NCBI RefSeq assembly: GCF_042920265.1
Contig: NZ_JBDQZI010000007.1
Coordinates: forward strand, 1-64,000
Direction of reading: 5' to 3'
Source: Lysinibacillus_B sp042920265
GTDB lineage: Bacteria > Bacillota > Bacilli > Bacillales_A > Planococcaceae
DNA length: 64,000 nucleotides
In this document: positions 8,835 through 17,581 of the stretch, piece after piece
How the letters are laid out: each line of letters starts with the position of its first letter
How positions within the stretch are numbered: the first letter of the stretch is position 1
Notes under the pieces: model-generated
Told to the model about the DNA's origin: nothing
Databases searched by the model: none
What the model saw: the letters and a program-made list of their open reading frames with translations, nothing else
Position numbers and translations under genes: made by a program

Positions 8835-9764
8835 ATGGCTAATCAATCGGTACAGTCAATGATTGCTGCTTCCCGTAACAAAAAAGGCAAGAAAATCGTT
8901 GAAAAATTTGTACCTATTGCCTTATTTGCAGCAGCAGCGCTTTCAGTCCTAACAACGTTTGGGATTGTATTTACACTGATTTTCGAAACATTTGAATTCT
9001 TTACACGTATTTCCATTACAGATTATCTATTTGGCACAGAATGGTTGCCTTTCTCAGGGAAAGATCCTTTATATGGGGTATTACCATTAATTTTAGGGAC
9101 GTTTAAGGTGACATTTATAGCGATTATAGTAGCGGTACCATTAGGGCTTGGTGTAGCTATTTATTTAAGTGAATATGCATCCGATAAGGTGCGCCGAATT
9201 GTTAAACCGATTTTAGAAGTATTAGCTGGTGTACCAACCATTGTGTATGGTTTCTTTGCTTTAACATTTGTGACGCCAGTGCTTCAACAAATCATTCCAT
9301 CGTTAAAAATTTTTAATGCATTAAGCCCTGGGATTGTTGTAGGGATTATGATTTTACCGATGATTGCCTCGATGTCAGAGGATGCGATGAGCTCAGTACC
9401 GAATTCGATTCGTGAAGGTGCACTTGGCTTAGGCTCTACAAAGTTTGAAGTAGCGATTAAAGTCGTTTTACCTGCCGCACTATCAGGTATCGTGGCATCT
9501 GTTGTATTAGCCGTTTCACGTGCCATTGGTGAAACGATGATCGTATCTTTAGCAGGGGGATCAACACCACTCTTTGACTTTGGTTTTACAGGCTCTATCC
9601 AAACGATGACAGCTTATATTGTACAAGTAACAACAGGTGATGCTGGTTACGGCACAACGATTTACTATTCGATTTATGCAGTAGGATTTACATTATTTAT
9701 TTTCACATTAATAATGAATTTACTAGCACAATACATTTCAAAACGCTTCAGAGAGGAGTATTAA
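8835..9764 (+). CDS. pstC: Phosphate ABC transporter permease PstC
   Basis: One of the two membrane subunits of the high-affinity phosphate importer. It has 309 residues and six membrane segments, with the first near residues 28-52. The cytoplasmic EAA loop for contact with PstB is visible as REGALGLGSTKFEVAIKVVLPAALSGI near residue 193. AAGGGAGAT precedes the ATG. It ends 1 bp before pstA. Confidence 0.96.
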   Translation: MANQSVQSMIAASRNKKGKKIVEKFVPIALFAAAALSVLTTFGIVFTLIFETFEFFTRISITDYLFGTEWLPFSGKDPLYGVLPLILGTFKVTFIAIIVAVPLGLGVAIYLSEYASDKVRRIVKPILEVLAGVPTIVYGFFALTFVTPVLQQIIPSLKIFNALSPGIVVGIMILPMIASMSEDAMSSVPNSIREGALGLGSTKFEVAIKVVLPAALSGIVASVVLAVSRAIGETMIVSLAGGSTPLFDFGFTGSIQTMTAYIVQVTTGDAGYGTTIYYSIYAVGFTLFIFTLIMNLLAQYISKRFREEY

Positions 9765-9765
9765 G

Positions 9766-10644
9766 ATGAAATATATAGATAATACTGCTGTGATGAAGCG
9801 AATGGGCAAACGCTTAACGCTCAACAAAGTATGGAAGGCATTATTCATTGTAGCAACAAGCTTTGCGCTTATTTCATTAGCTGTTTTGTTATTTCGTATT
9901 TTCTCCCAAGGAATCGGTTATTTGAATGTTGATTTCTTAACAAATTTTGCTTCCCGTATTCCTGAAAAAGCAGGGATTAAGGCAGCCTTAATTGGATCGA
10001 TTTGGCTTATGTGTGTTGTTGCACCCGTGTCGATTATTTTAGGTGTATCGACAGCCATTTATTTAGAAGAGTATGCAAAGAAAAATAAATTGAATGATTT
10101 TATCCGCATGAACATTTCCAATTTAGCAGGTGTACCGTCGATTGTATTCGGTTTACTTGGGTTAACGATTTTTGTGCGAATGATGGATTTAGGCAAAAGT
10201 ATTTTAGCTGCTGGTTTTACGATGAGTTTACTTATTTTACCTGTCATCATTGTAGCCGCGCAGGAAGCGATTCGTGCAGTACCAAATGAGCAACGTGAAG
10301 CATCGTACGGTATGGGCGCAACAAAATGGCAAACGATTGTCCGTGTTGTGTTACCATCTGCGATTCCAGGGATTTTAACGGGTAGTATTTTAGCCCTTTC
10401 CCGAGCAATCGGGGAAACAGCACCGCTTGTTGTAATCGGGATTCCTGTTATTCTACAATTCCTACCAACAGGTATTATGGATTCGTTTACGGCATTACCT
10501 ATGCAAATTTTCGACTGGGCTAAGCGACCTCAGGAAGAGTTTCAATACGTGGCAGCAGCGGGCATTATTGTGTTAATGACCGTGCTGGTGTTAATGAATT
10601 CGATTGCGGTATTGATTCGAAATAAGTTCCAAAAACGTTATTAA
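9766..10644 (+). CDS. pstA: Phosphate ABC transporter permease PstA
   Basis: The second membrane subunit of the phosphate importer, 292 residues and six membrane segments. The EAA loop REASYGMGATKWQTIVRVVLPSAIPGI near residue 178 contacts PstB, and SRAIGETAPL follows as in the family. The start codon lies 1 bp after the pstC stop with its ribosome site inside pstC, consistent with translational coupling. Confidence 0.96.
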   Translation: MKYIDNTAVMKRMGKRLTLNKVWKALFIVATSFALISLAVLLFRIFSQGIGYLNVDFLTNFASRIPEKAGIKAALIGSIWLMCVVAPVSIILGVSTAIYLEEYAKKNKLNDFIRMNISNLAGVPSIVFGLLGLTIFVRMMDLGKSILAAGFTMSLLILPVIIVAAQEAIRAVPNEQREASYGMGATKWQTIVRVVLPSAIPGILTGSILALSRAIGETAPLVVIGIPVILQFLPTGIMDSFTALPMQIFDWAKRPQEEFQYVAAAGIIVLMTVLVLMNSIAVLIRNKFQKRY

Positions 10645-10656
10645 GGAGTGTGTACG

Positions 10657-11490
10657 ATGGTACATGTAGCAGAAAAGGTGACACCGAAGATTATCGTCAA
10701 TGAGCAAAAGCCTACACTTGCAACATCGACAAAGAAAGATGTCGTATTTGCAACGAGAAATTTTGATTTATGGTATGGCGAACATCATGCCCTAAAAAAT
10801 GTGAATGTTGATATTTTAGAAAATGAAGTAACGGCTGTAATTGGTCCTTCGGGTTGTGGGAAATCTACGTATGTAAAGGCATTAAATCGTATGGTGGAAT
10901 TAGTGCCGATCGTACGTACAACAGGTGAAATTAACTATCGTGGTCGCAATATTTTCGATAGTAATTACGAAGTAGAAGAGTTACGTACGCGTGTAGGGAT
11001 GGTATTCCAAAAGCCAAACCCATTCCCAAAATCGATTTATGATAATATTGCGTATGGTCCACGTATTCACGGTATTAAAAATAAAAAAACATTAGATGAA
11101 ATCGTGGAGAAGTCGTTGCGCGGAGCCGCGATTTGGGATGATGTAAAAGATCGTCTTCATCAAAATGCTTACGGTTTATCAGGTGGACAGCAGCAACGTA
11201 TTTGTATCGCGCGTTGTTTAGCGATTGAGCCAGATGTGATTTTAATGGATGAGCCGACTTCTGCATTAGATCCAATTTCTACGTTAAAGGTAGAGGAGCT
11301 TGTGCAAGAATTAAAAGAGAAATACTCGATTATTATTGTAACGCATAATATGCAACAAGCTGCCCGTATTTCTGATAAGACCGCGTTCTTCCTAAATGGT
11401 GAAATTATTGAATTTGATCAGACTGATAAAATCTTCTCTACTCCAACAGATCAACGTACAGAGGATTATATTTCAGGTCGCTTCGGATAA
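10657..11490 (+). CDS. pstB: Phosphate ABC transporter ATP-binding protein PstB
   Basis: The ATPase that powers phosphate import. In the 277-residue protein the Walker A is GPSGCGKST near residue 65, the signature is LSGGQQQR near 174, Walker B is VILMDEP near 193, and the H-loop is VTHNMQ. FDLWYGEHHALKNV is the typical PstB A-loop region. The ATG at 10657 is preferred to the GTG at 10648, which overlaps the GGAGTG ribosome site. Only one pstB is present, whereas B. subtilis has two in tandem. Confidence 0.96.
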   Translation: MVHVAEKVTPKIIVNEQKPTLATSTKKDVVFATRNFDLWYGEHHALKNVNVDILENEVTAVIGPSGCGKSTYVKALNRMVELVPIVRTTGEINYRGRNIFDSNYEVEELRTRVGMVFQKPNPFPKSIYDNIAYGPRIHGIKNKKTLDEIVEKSLRGAAIWDDVKDRLHQNAYGLSGGQQQRICIARCLAIEPDVILMDEPTSALDPISTLKVEELVQELKEKYSIIIVTHNMQQAARISDKTAFFLNGEIIEFDQTDKIFSTPTDQRTEDYISGRFG

Positions 11491-11503
11491 GGGGGAGAAA
11501 AGC

Positions 11504-12163
11504 ATGTCAGTTCGTGAAAGATTCGAGAATGATTTACAAAGCGTACAGCAAGAATTGCTTCATTTATGTAATAAATCAATCGATGCATTGGAGCTCGCTT
11601 TCAAAGCATTTACAGAGAAAAATATTGATTTAGCATTAGAAATTATTGATATGGATATCGAGATTAACCGTCTAGAAGAGGAAATTAATGATCGTGTTAT
11701 CTTACTTATCGCGAAGCAGCAACCAGTGGCAAGAGATTTACGTCGCTTAATGGTGATGGTCAAAGCTTCCGCTGATATGGAACGTGTTGGCGACTATGCG
11801 GTTAATATTGCGAAAGAAACGATTCGTATCGGGAAAGAACCGTTTATTACACCAATCGAAACGTTGGAAGATATGCACTTCCGCACGGTATCCATGTTGC
11901 GACAAATTTTAGAGGCATTTGTTGAAGAGAACACAACGAAAGCAAAGGAAATTGCGGATTTAGACGATCAAGTAGATGAACTATACGGCGATACAGTAAG
12001 TAATTTACTTCGCTTAACAAGTGTTTCAACGGAAAATATTTCGCAAATTACGTATTTATCATTTATCGCACGTTATATTGAGCGTTGTGCAGACCATGCG
12101 ACAAATATTGCAGAGCATTTGTTTTATTTAGTCAAAGGTGAGCATTATGAATTAAATAACTAA
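11504..12163 (+). CDS. phoU: Phosphate transport regulator PhoU
   Basis: A 219-residue, all-helical protein made of two PhoU repeats. The metal-binding E/D-x3-D-type signatures appear as DMERVGDYAVNIAK near residue 88 and IERCADHATNIAEH near residue 191. In other bacteria PhoU links transporter status to the PhoR kinase. The ATG at 11504 follows AAGGGGGAG, 13 bp after the pstB stop. It is the last gene of the operon. Confidence 0.95.
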   Translation: MSVRERFENDLQSVQQELLHLCNKSIDALELAFKAFTEKNIDLALEIIDMDIEINRLEEEINDRVILLIAKQQPVARDLRRLMVMVKASADMERVGDYAVNIAKETIRIGKEPFITPIETLEDMHFRTVSMLRQILEAFVEENTTKAKEIADLDDQVDELYGDTVSNLLRLTSVSTENISQITYLSFIARYIERCADHATNIAEHLFYLVKGEHYELNN

Positions 12164-12167
12164 TAGC

Positions 12168-12209
12168 AGGACCCTTTCCGTTCACGCGGAAAGGGTTTGT
12201 TCTTTTTAT
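12168..12209 (+). terminator. Terminator of the pst-phoU operon
   Basis: ACCCTTTCCG pairs with CGGAAAGGGT around a 6-nt loop and is followed by a T-rich stretch just after phoU. Confidence 0.8.
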
Positions 12210-12267
12210 GTATCATTGAATTGCTTTTTATTTCCCGCGTACAATAAGAGTAAGGGGGAGGAGAAGC

Positions 12268-13155
12268 ATGAAAACGGTAGGGTTACTTGGGGTACCGATG
12301 GATTTAGGGCAAGCAAGACGTGGGGTCGATATGGGACCTAGTGCTATTCGGTATGCGGGTGTAGAAGAACGCCTCAAGAAGTTACATTATACAGTCGTTG
12401 ATTATGGCGATATTGTCGTGAAGGGACGCTGTGTATCTCGCCAAGGAGATGCTCATTTGAAAAATTTACAGTCTGTTGTTGATGCAAGTTTAGCAGTAAA
12501 AGAGCGTGTTTTAAACATGCTAGGTGACGGGGTATTTCCGCTCATTTTTGGGGGCGATCATAGTATTTCAATTGGTACATTAGCTGCGATAAACACGTTA
12601 AAAAAGAATTTAGGGGTCATTTGGTATGATGCGCACGGTGATTTAAATATTCCCGAAACGTCGCCGTCAGGCAATATCCACGGTATGCCATTAGCCGTCA
12701 ATTTAGGTTTAGGGCATCCCCTGCTGACATCTATTGGTTCTAGTAAACTAAAGCCACAAAATATTGTGTTAATAGGTGCGCGTGCATTAGATGATGGAGA
12801 AAAGGAACTGATTCATCAATTAGGCATTAAAGTATTTACGATGCATGAAATCGATAAGCTTGGTATGACAGCTGTGATGGAACAAACGATTGATTATTTA
12901 AAACAAACAGATGGCGTCCATTTATCGCTCGATTTAGATGCGCTTGATCCGATAGAATGTCCAGGGGTAGGGACACCGGTGCTTGGCGGGATTACATATC
13001 GCGAAAGCCATTTAGCAATGGAGATGCTGGCAGAAAGCGGCCTCATTTCATCAGCGGAATTTGTAGAAGTAAACCCAATATTAGATCACCAGAATAAAAC
13101 AGCCGAGGTTGCCGTTGCGTTAATTGGTTCACTATTCGGTGAAAAACTGCTGTAA
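12268..13155 (+). CDS. rocF: Arginase
   Basis: Arginase hydrolyses arginine to ornithine and urea with a binuclear Mn centre. The 295-residue protein shows the metal ligands: GGDHS near residue 93 (His), WYDAHGDLN near 117 (Asp-His-Asp), and SLDLDALDP near 221 (two Asp). LGVPMDLGQARRGVDMGPSAIR is the typical arginase N-terminus. AGTAAGGGGGAGGAG precedes the ATG. It is monocistronic, with its own terminator. In B. subtilis rocF lies in the roc regulon, so its place after the pst operon is a local rearrangement. Confidence 0.95.
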   Translation: MKTVGLLGVPMDLGQARRGVDMGPSAIRYAGVEERLKKLHYTVVDYGDIVVKGRCVSRQGDAHLKNLQSVVDASLAVKERVLNMLGDGVFPLIFGGDHSISIGTLAAINTLKKNLGVIWYDAHGDLNIPETSPSGNIHGMPLAVNLGLGHPLLTSIGSSKLKPQNIVLIGARALDDGEKELIHQLGIKVFTMHEIDKLGMTAVMEQTIDYLKQTDGVHLSLDLDALDPIECPGVGTPVLGGITYRESHLAMEMLAESGLISSAEFVEVNPILDHQNKTAEVAVALIGSLFGEKLL

Positions 13156-13159
13156 AAAG

Positions 13160-13222
13160 AGTGGGTCGGAGTTATCTCAAGTGATTGCAACAATCGAGTA
13201 ATCCGACCTGTTTTCCTTTTAC
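13160..13222 (+). terminator. Terminator of rocF
   Basis: GGTCGGA and TCCGACC form a stem closing a roughly 35-nt loop region that can pair further, followed by TGTTTTCCTTTT. It lies between convergent genes and may work in both directions. Confidence 0.5.
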
Positions 13223-13953
13223 CCTAAAAATTGTTTGATTGCCTTTAAAAATGCCTTGTCATCTTCAAGCATACCAATATGTCCAGTATTTGTAACAATT
13301 TTCTGGACGGCAATATTGTCCGTTTCAATCGGTGAAACAATTGTATCCTGTTGCCCTTCAATGACAAGGATCGGTGTAGATGTTTCATGGAGTAGCTGTG
13401 TTTGATTTGGGCGCTCTTTCATTGCTTGCAATGCAGCGATTAGCCCTTCTTTTGTTGCTTTGTAAGCGATATTCCGTGCAAACTCGATATGTTCATTAGC
13501 TGCTTCTTTACTAAAAAATGCATCAATGCTGTTGTCTACAAATGCTTTTACACCGTTTTGTTCAATTGCTTTTATTTGTCCATCGCGTTTTTTCTGTGTT
13601 TCAGCTGAATCAGGGGATGCCGAAGAATAAGCTAAAATTAGTTTGTCTATTTTCGCCATATTACGTTCGAGTGCAGCAAGTGCGATATAGCCGCCCATAG
13701 AATGTCCAAGCCATGCGGCATTTGCGATTTTTTCTTGTGTTAATACGTCGACAATCGCTTGTGCATAGTCGTATATCGTATAATTTCTTTGTTCCATTTT
13801 ACTTTTTCCATGCCCAGGTAAATCAATCAGAACTAACTCATAATGTTGTTGTAATTCTTCAATGACATTATTAAAAATAGTTCTGTCTCCTAAAAAACCA
13901 TGAATAATGACAAGCGTTTCATCGCCGCTTCCTTTCAGTTCATAATGCAACAT
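13219..13953 (-). CDS. Alpha/beta-fold hydrolase, MenH-like
   Basis: A 244-residue cytoplasmic alpha/beta hydrolase. VIIHGFLGDRTIF near residue 15 is the oxyanion-hole HG motif, GHSMGG near residue 84 holds the nucleophile Ser, QQDTIV supplies the acid, and TGHIGML near 222 holds the catalytic His. DLPGHGKS is common to this group. The closest named relatives are MenH-type enzymes, but these motifs do not fix the substrate, so no symbol is given. Confidence 0.85.
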   Translation of the reverse strand: MLHYELKGSGDETLVIIHGFLGDRTIFNNVIEELQQHYELVLIDLPGHGKSKMEQRNYTIYDYAQAIVDVLTQEKIANAAWLGHSMGGYIALAALERNMAKIDKLILAYSSASPDSAETQKKRDGQIKAIEQNGVKAFVDNSIDAFFSKEAANEHIEFARNIAYKATKEGLIAALQAMKERPNQTQLLHETSTPILVIEGQQDTIVSPIETDNIAVQKIVTNTGHIGMLEDDKAFLKAIKQFLG

Positions 13954-14143
13954 TAAGATAACCTCCCATAATCTTTTGGCTTAGTGTTTCCTTCTTGCCT
14001 CAATAATTTAAACGTATTATCGATTTTTACGATTGTTTTTAGCACAAAAAAGTATAAAAAAAGACGGAATTTTTAGGTAATGGTGTTTTTCACGTATTAT
14101 TTTTGTGCTATAGTGAGTACACAAGAAAGAGAGGGGCATTTTT

Positions 14144-14458
14144 ATGACTACTTTTGATAATGTAACGTTACAAAAACAAGCAAATATTTACTTTGACGGG
14201 AAAGTAACGAGTCGTACTGTAGTATTTGCAGATGGAACTAAAAAAACACTAGGTATTATGTTGCCCGGAGAATACGAGTTTTCCACAGGTTTAAAAGAGG
14301 AAATGGAAATTTTAGCAGGTAAGCTGTCGTATAAACTTCAAGGAGCAGAGTGGGAAACGATTGATGAAAAAGGTGTATTTTACGTACCAGCTAACAGCTC
14401 TTTCCAACTAAAAGTAGAAACCGTAACAGATTACTGTTGCTCTTATTTAGCCGAATAA
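14144..14458 (+). CDS. ppnP: Pyrimidine/purine nucleoside phosphorylase PpnP
   Basis: A 104-residue cupin-like protein of the UPF0345/DUF1255 family, known in E. coli as PpnP, which cleaves several nucleosides with phosphate. The family pattern runs the whole length: VTLQKQANIYFDGKVTSRTV, KKTLGIMLPGEYEFST, EEMEILAGKLSYKL and VPANSSFQLKV. The length is close to the usual 94-105. AGAGAGGGGC precedes the ATG. A TATAGT -10 lies at about 14110-14115. Confidence 0.92.
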   Translation: MTTFDNVTLQKQANIYFDGKVTSRTVVFADGTKKTLGIMLPGEYEFSTGLKEEMEILAGKLSYKLQGAEWETIDEKGVFYVPANSSFQLKVETVTDYCCSYLAE

Positions 14459-14462
14459 TACA

Positions 14463-14500
14463 TAAAAAAATGGTACGCAAAAAAGCGCACCATTTTTTCC
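14463..14500 (+). terminator. Terminator of ppnP
   Basis: AAAATGGT-CGC pairs with GCG-ACCATTTT and is followed by T residues, directly after the ppnP stop. Confidence 0.75.
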
Positions 14501-14533
14501 GTTAAAGCAGTATGGGGATTTTATTTTAAAAAT

Positions 14534-15066
14534 TCTTAATGAGCAAAATTTAAAACATATATTACCATTTTAGTAACCGTTGCTTTCCGCTGCGGCACTC
14601 GCTTTCCACGGGCGAGATCAAGCCTCCTCGTCGCTCATGCTTCGCTGCTCCTGTCGCTACGCTTTCGTCGCAAATAAATTTCCTGCGGGGTCTTGATTGT
14701 CTCGCTTTTCCCGTAGGAGTCTCGTGCCTCCGCTACAAGCAACTATTTTTCAATACAATAATCGATTGCTCAAAAATACTGAAAAATCCTTATTGAGTAC
14801 AGTAAAGGCTAGACAGACTATACGCGCAAACGGAAAGAAAATGAGTTCTTTTAGAGAAGATAAATTTTTTCTAGAATATCGAGAAATATTCACATTTGCC
14901 GTAGCGCGCCATAGCCACAGGAGCCGGAACAGGAGATCCAAACAGGCCACTCCTGTTTTAGCTCCTGTGTAGGCTGTGGCAAAGCGCGGAGGCTACGATT
15001 ATGTTTTCGTTTAATATCTGTTACTATTTACCTGGTATTTTTATGGTGTATTTTTGCTCATTACGA
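14534..15066. mobile_element. MITE-like non-autonomous element, copy A
   Basis: A 533-bp element, inverted relative to copy B at 31221-31756. Both ends read TAATGAGCAAAA inward, preceded by T and two variable bases, so it has terminal inverted repeats. The flanks TTTAAAAAT (14525-14533) and GTTAAAAAC (15067-15075) match at seven of nine positions, an aged 9-bp target duplication. Inside are two GC-rich palindromic modules (about 14577-14750 and 14895-14995) and no credible gene. The right-hand duplication covers the last codons and stop of the neighbouring lipoprotein gene, which stays intact. Confidence 0.8.
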
Positions 15067-15067
15067 G

Positions 15068-15928
15068 TTAAAAACTTAATTCCTGTGCATTGTCAAGCAC
15101 GTCTTGTGGAATCGTAATGCTGTCAATAGAGTTGAAATCATAATAGTCGATCGTAGAGCTTTGGTCGATCTTCATTGTCATGTCTTCCACATCCATTGTC
15201 ATCGCCATATCCATGACCATATTCGTTAAGTCAAATGTCTCTTTATCAATTGTGAGTACGTATTTTGCATTTTCAATTTTTGTTCCCTCTAAGCCAGTTG
15301 TTAATTCTTCAGGTGTTTCTCCTAGTGTAGACTGTATTTGTTCAAGTAAAAAGTTCATAAATTTGTCACCTTCAGCATTTAGCGTTAAAATAAAATTATC
15401 ATCTGTTTGTTCGAAGGTGAAATCCTTTACAAATTGTTCAAGTTGACGCAATTGTTCAGCTGCGTCGTTTTGCATCATACCAGCTTGACCTAGAATGGCT
15501 TCGTATTGCTCGCTTGGCATTTTAAACCATCCACCCATTGTTTCTTCATATATATAAAAACCGTCTTTTTCTGTCATATACATTTTAAGGGGCATTTTCA
15601 TTTCTTCGCCAGATTCAGCATCAACCATAGCTGTTGTTCCTTCAGCGTATAGTTGAATAGGGTCGACGACTGTCTCCATTGTCATCTCGGAATTAGATGT
15701 CATGGCGAATGATTCATCACCCATTGACGTTTCCATCTCTTGAGAAATTTGCATATCTGCTTTTACACTTTTCATTTCTTGTTGACGTTCGATTGTTTTT
15801 TCAAATACTTGCTCTAGTGTTAAGTCAGAAGTGTTTGATGTATTTTCTTGAACGGTTGCTGTATTACCACATCCAGCAACAAGTACAGCTGATCCAATAG
15901 CCATTCCGATAAATAACTTTTTCTTCAT
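15068..15928 (-). CDS. DUF6612-type lipoprotein
   Basis: A 286-residue lipoprotein: signal peptide, then VLVAGCGN with the lipobox Cys near residue 20. The rest resembles the LolA/DUF6612 kind of secreted proteins in Firmicutes, with the opening LEQVFEKTIERQQEMKSVKADMQIS and repeated Met-rich strands (SEMTMETVVDP, MAMTMDVEDMTMKI). The unusual Met content may make the surface oxidation-sensitive. The function is unknown. The mobile element has inserted exactly at its stop codon and replaced whatever terminator it had. Confidence 0.75.
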   Translation of the reverse strand: MKKKLFIGMAIGSAVLVAGCGNTATVQENTSNTSDLTLEQVFEKTIERQQEMKSVKADMQISQEMETSMGDESFAMTSNSEMTMETVVDPIQLYAEGTTAMVDAESGEEMKMPLKMYMTEKDGFYIYEETMGGWFKMPSEQYEAILGQAGMMQNDAAEQLRQLEQFVKDFTFEQTDDNFILTLNAEGDKFMNFLLEQIQSTLGETPEELTTGLEGTKIENAKYVLTIDKETFDLTNMVMDMAMTMDVEDMTMKIDQSSTIDYYDFNSIDSITIPQDVLDNAQELSF

Positions 15929-16120
15929 ACAAATCCATCTCCTTTAATTTAGTTCAATCTTATATACGGATGGAACGTGGAAAAAGTTTCAAAAAATAAA
16001 AAGCATAATATTTTTTTATTTGGGCATACCGTATGTCGAAGGAGAAATTATTGCATAAACTGTTTGAAAGTTAGAAAAACAGGGTAATAAATTAATGTCT
16101 TTTGGAAGGAGAGCGGATGA

Positions 16121-16309
16121 ATGAAAGATAGTGTAGCATGTTTAATCATAGGGGGAATTGTGTTAAGTGTAAGTATTGTTTTATTATTGCTTCATTATAT
16201 TGTCCCAGGGATTATTCTGTTTAGTCTAGCATCCATTTTATTTGTATGTAGTAGCTTGTTAGTAAGAGCTCATGGAGAACATGTATTTGATCGGCGTTCA
16301 CGTATTTAA
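16121..16309 (+). CDS. Small membrane protein of unknown function
   Basis: A 62-residue protein with two hydrophobic segments (ACLIIGGIVLSVSIVLLLLHY and PGIILFSLASILFVCSSLL) and a basic C-terminal tail ending in RRSRI. GGAAGGAGAG precedes the ATG, so translation is plausible. No family is recognised. Confidence 0.5.
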   Translation: MKDSVACLIIGGIVLSVSIVLLLLHYIVPGIILFSLASILFVCSSLLVRAHGEHVFDRRSRI

Positions 16310-16380
16310 AAGAAGTAACTGTAGATGCCACGCTTGTACAAGTTTATTTGATGAACTAATAACTCCATTTTGAACATAAG

Positions 16381-17079
16381 GTGTGTGACAATAAGGTGAG
16401 GACATTATTTTACGATGATGTGTACCATTTTTTATATAGTAGCAAAATGTTTCAGCAACTAATGGAAGAAGAACAACAAGCATTTTTACAGCAGTTTGCA
16501 GACGATGCACAATTTAGAACGGCGCTGGCCATTGCTGCAGATTTTCAAACTCGTATAGGGAAAATAGCAGCTGTCGTAACGGAAGGAGAGGCTACATATG
16601 AACCGTTCCGACAAAAACGGGATGTCATTGCCCCATTAATTATAGGGTTAGATACATCACGAGCTATAGGGAGCTTTGAAATTCAAGCACAAGGATTGAT
16701 GTTCCCACTTTTAGAATTATGTGCGATACAGCAACGGGATTGCATTGTACTCACAGAAGACGAGCGATTTTTATTTCCACATGGAAGCCTTTTACCAACC
16801 GCCGTCAAAGGTGTGCAACATATAAAAGTAAAAGAACATACGAATATGGCAGTACTTTATAAGCAAGCACTTCAGCTTTTTGATCAATATGAGGCGAAAC
16901 GAGGCGGAGAATTTCTATTGATAACGGCTAATACATTTGAACCGTCCGCCATTTTAGAAGAAGTGATTCACGAATTACAATTACGCCGTATTGAGCTTTC
17001 AGCGATTGTGTTAGATGAAAAACAATTTGAAGCATCATCGCTTTTATTTTTAGATAAAGTGTTTTTCCCGAATGCGTAA
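16381..17079 (+). CDS. Hypothetical protein with a possible degenerate VWA-like fold
   Basis: A 232-residue soluble protein that I do not recognise. The middle (APLIIGLDTSRAIGSFEIQAQGLMFPLLEL, residues about 80-110) resembles a von Willebrand A strand-loop-helix with LDTS in place of the metal site, and the C-terminal half alternates hydrophobic strands with helices (GGEFLLITANTF, LSAIVLDEKQF). The start is uncertain: GTG at 16381 or at 16396, neither with a strong ribosome site. Possible orthologues could be searched among CoxE/VWA proteins. Confidence 0.5.
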   Translation: MCDNKVRTLFYDDVYHFLYSSKMFQQLMEEEQQAFLQQFADDAQFRTALAIAADFQTRIGKIAAVVTEGEATYEPFRQKRDVIAPLIIGLDTSRAIGSFEIQAQGLMFPLLELCAIQQRDCIVLTEDERFLFPHGSLLPTAVKGVQHIKVKEHTNMAVLYKQALQLFDQYEAKRGGEFLLITANTFEPSAILEEVIHELQLRRIELSAIVLDEKQFEASSLLFLDKVFFPNA

Positions 17080-17269
17080 AATTTGAACGATAATATCAAA
17101 TTAAATTTTCACAAAAGCAGTCTCATTTGTCATGCTTTGGCAAGTAGTTAGACGTAAATAGTATTTATTGTTATGTACGAACCAGTTACACTAAATCTTT
17201 TTTGTTCCTTTTATAAATAGTTTGAATAATAAGAAATTTTATATTAAAATAAGTTGTAAGTAAAAGCGA

Positions 17270-17545
17270 TAATGAAAAAGAGTAGTGTTATAGGAAGCTA
17301 AAGAGAGCTAGCGGTTGGTGGAAGCTAGTGCAGAGTATAGCATGAATGGGTTTTCTAGCTGCGAGGAGGAAATGCTTCGCCGTTACGCTCACGTTACGAG
17401 CATAAAAGTGGACTACTTTTAGCGGATAGGTATCTGTATAAGTAAAGGCACAATCTCGTTTTATGTTCGTGGATTGGTGTTTTTCTAAGTAGTCAATGAA
17501 GGTGGCACCACGGCTCTCCGTCCTTTAACGCGGAGAGCCTTTTTG
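17270..17545 (+). promoter_or_regulatory. Tryptophan T-box riboswitch leader of trpEG
   Basis: A T-box leader with the invariant antiterminator sequence GGTGGCACCACG at 17501-17512, followed by the competing terminator hairpin (GGCTCTCCG with its complement, then TTTTT) ending near 17545. Upstream is Stem I with the AGAGAGCTAGCGGTTGGTGG motif near 17300. The specifier-loop codon reads GAA-TGG-G at 17344-17350, giving Trp. Uncharged tRNA-Trp would therefore switch on the trpEG genes 36 bp downstream. Confidence 0.92.
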
Positions 17546-17581
17546 TATGCGTGCAAAATTAGCTGAGAGAGGATAGTTGAG

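Noticed and set aside
14697..14972. Open frame inside mobile element copy A
   Set aside because: It spans the GC-rich palindromes, is not kept in copy B, and has no ribosome site.
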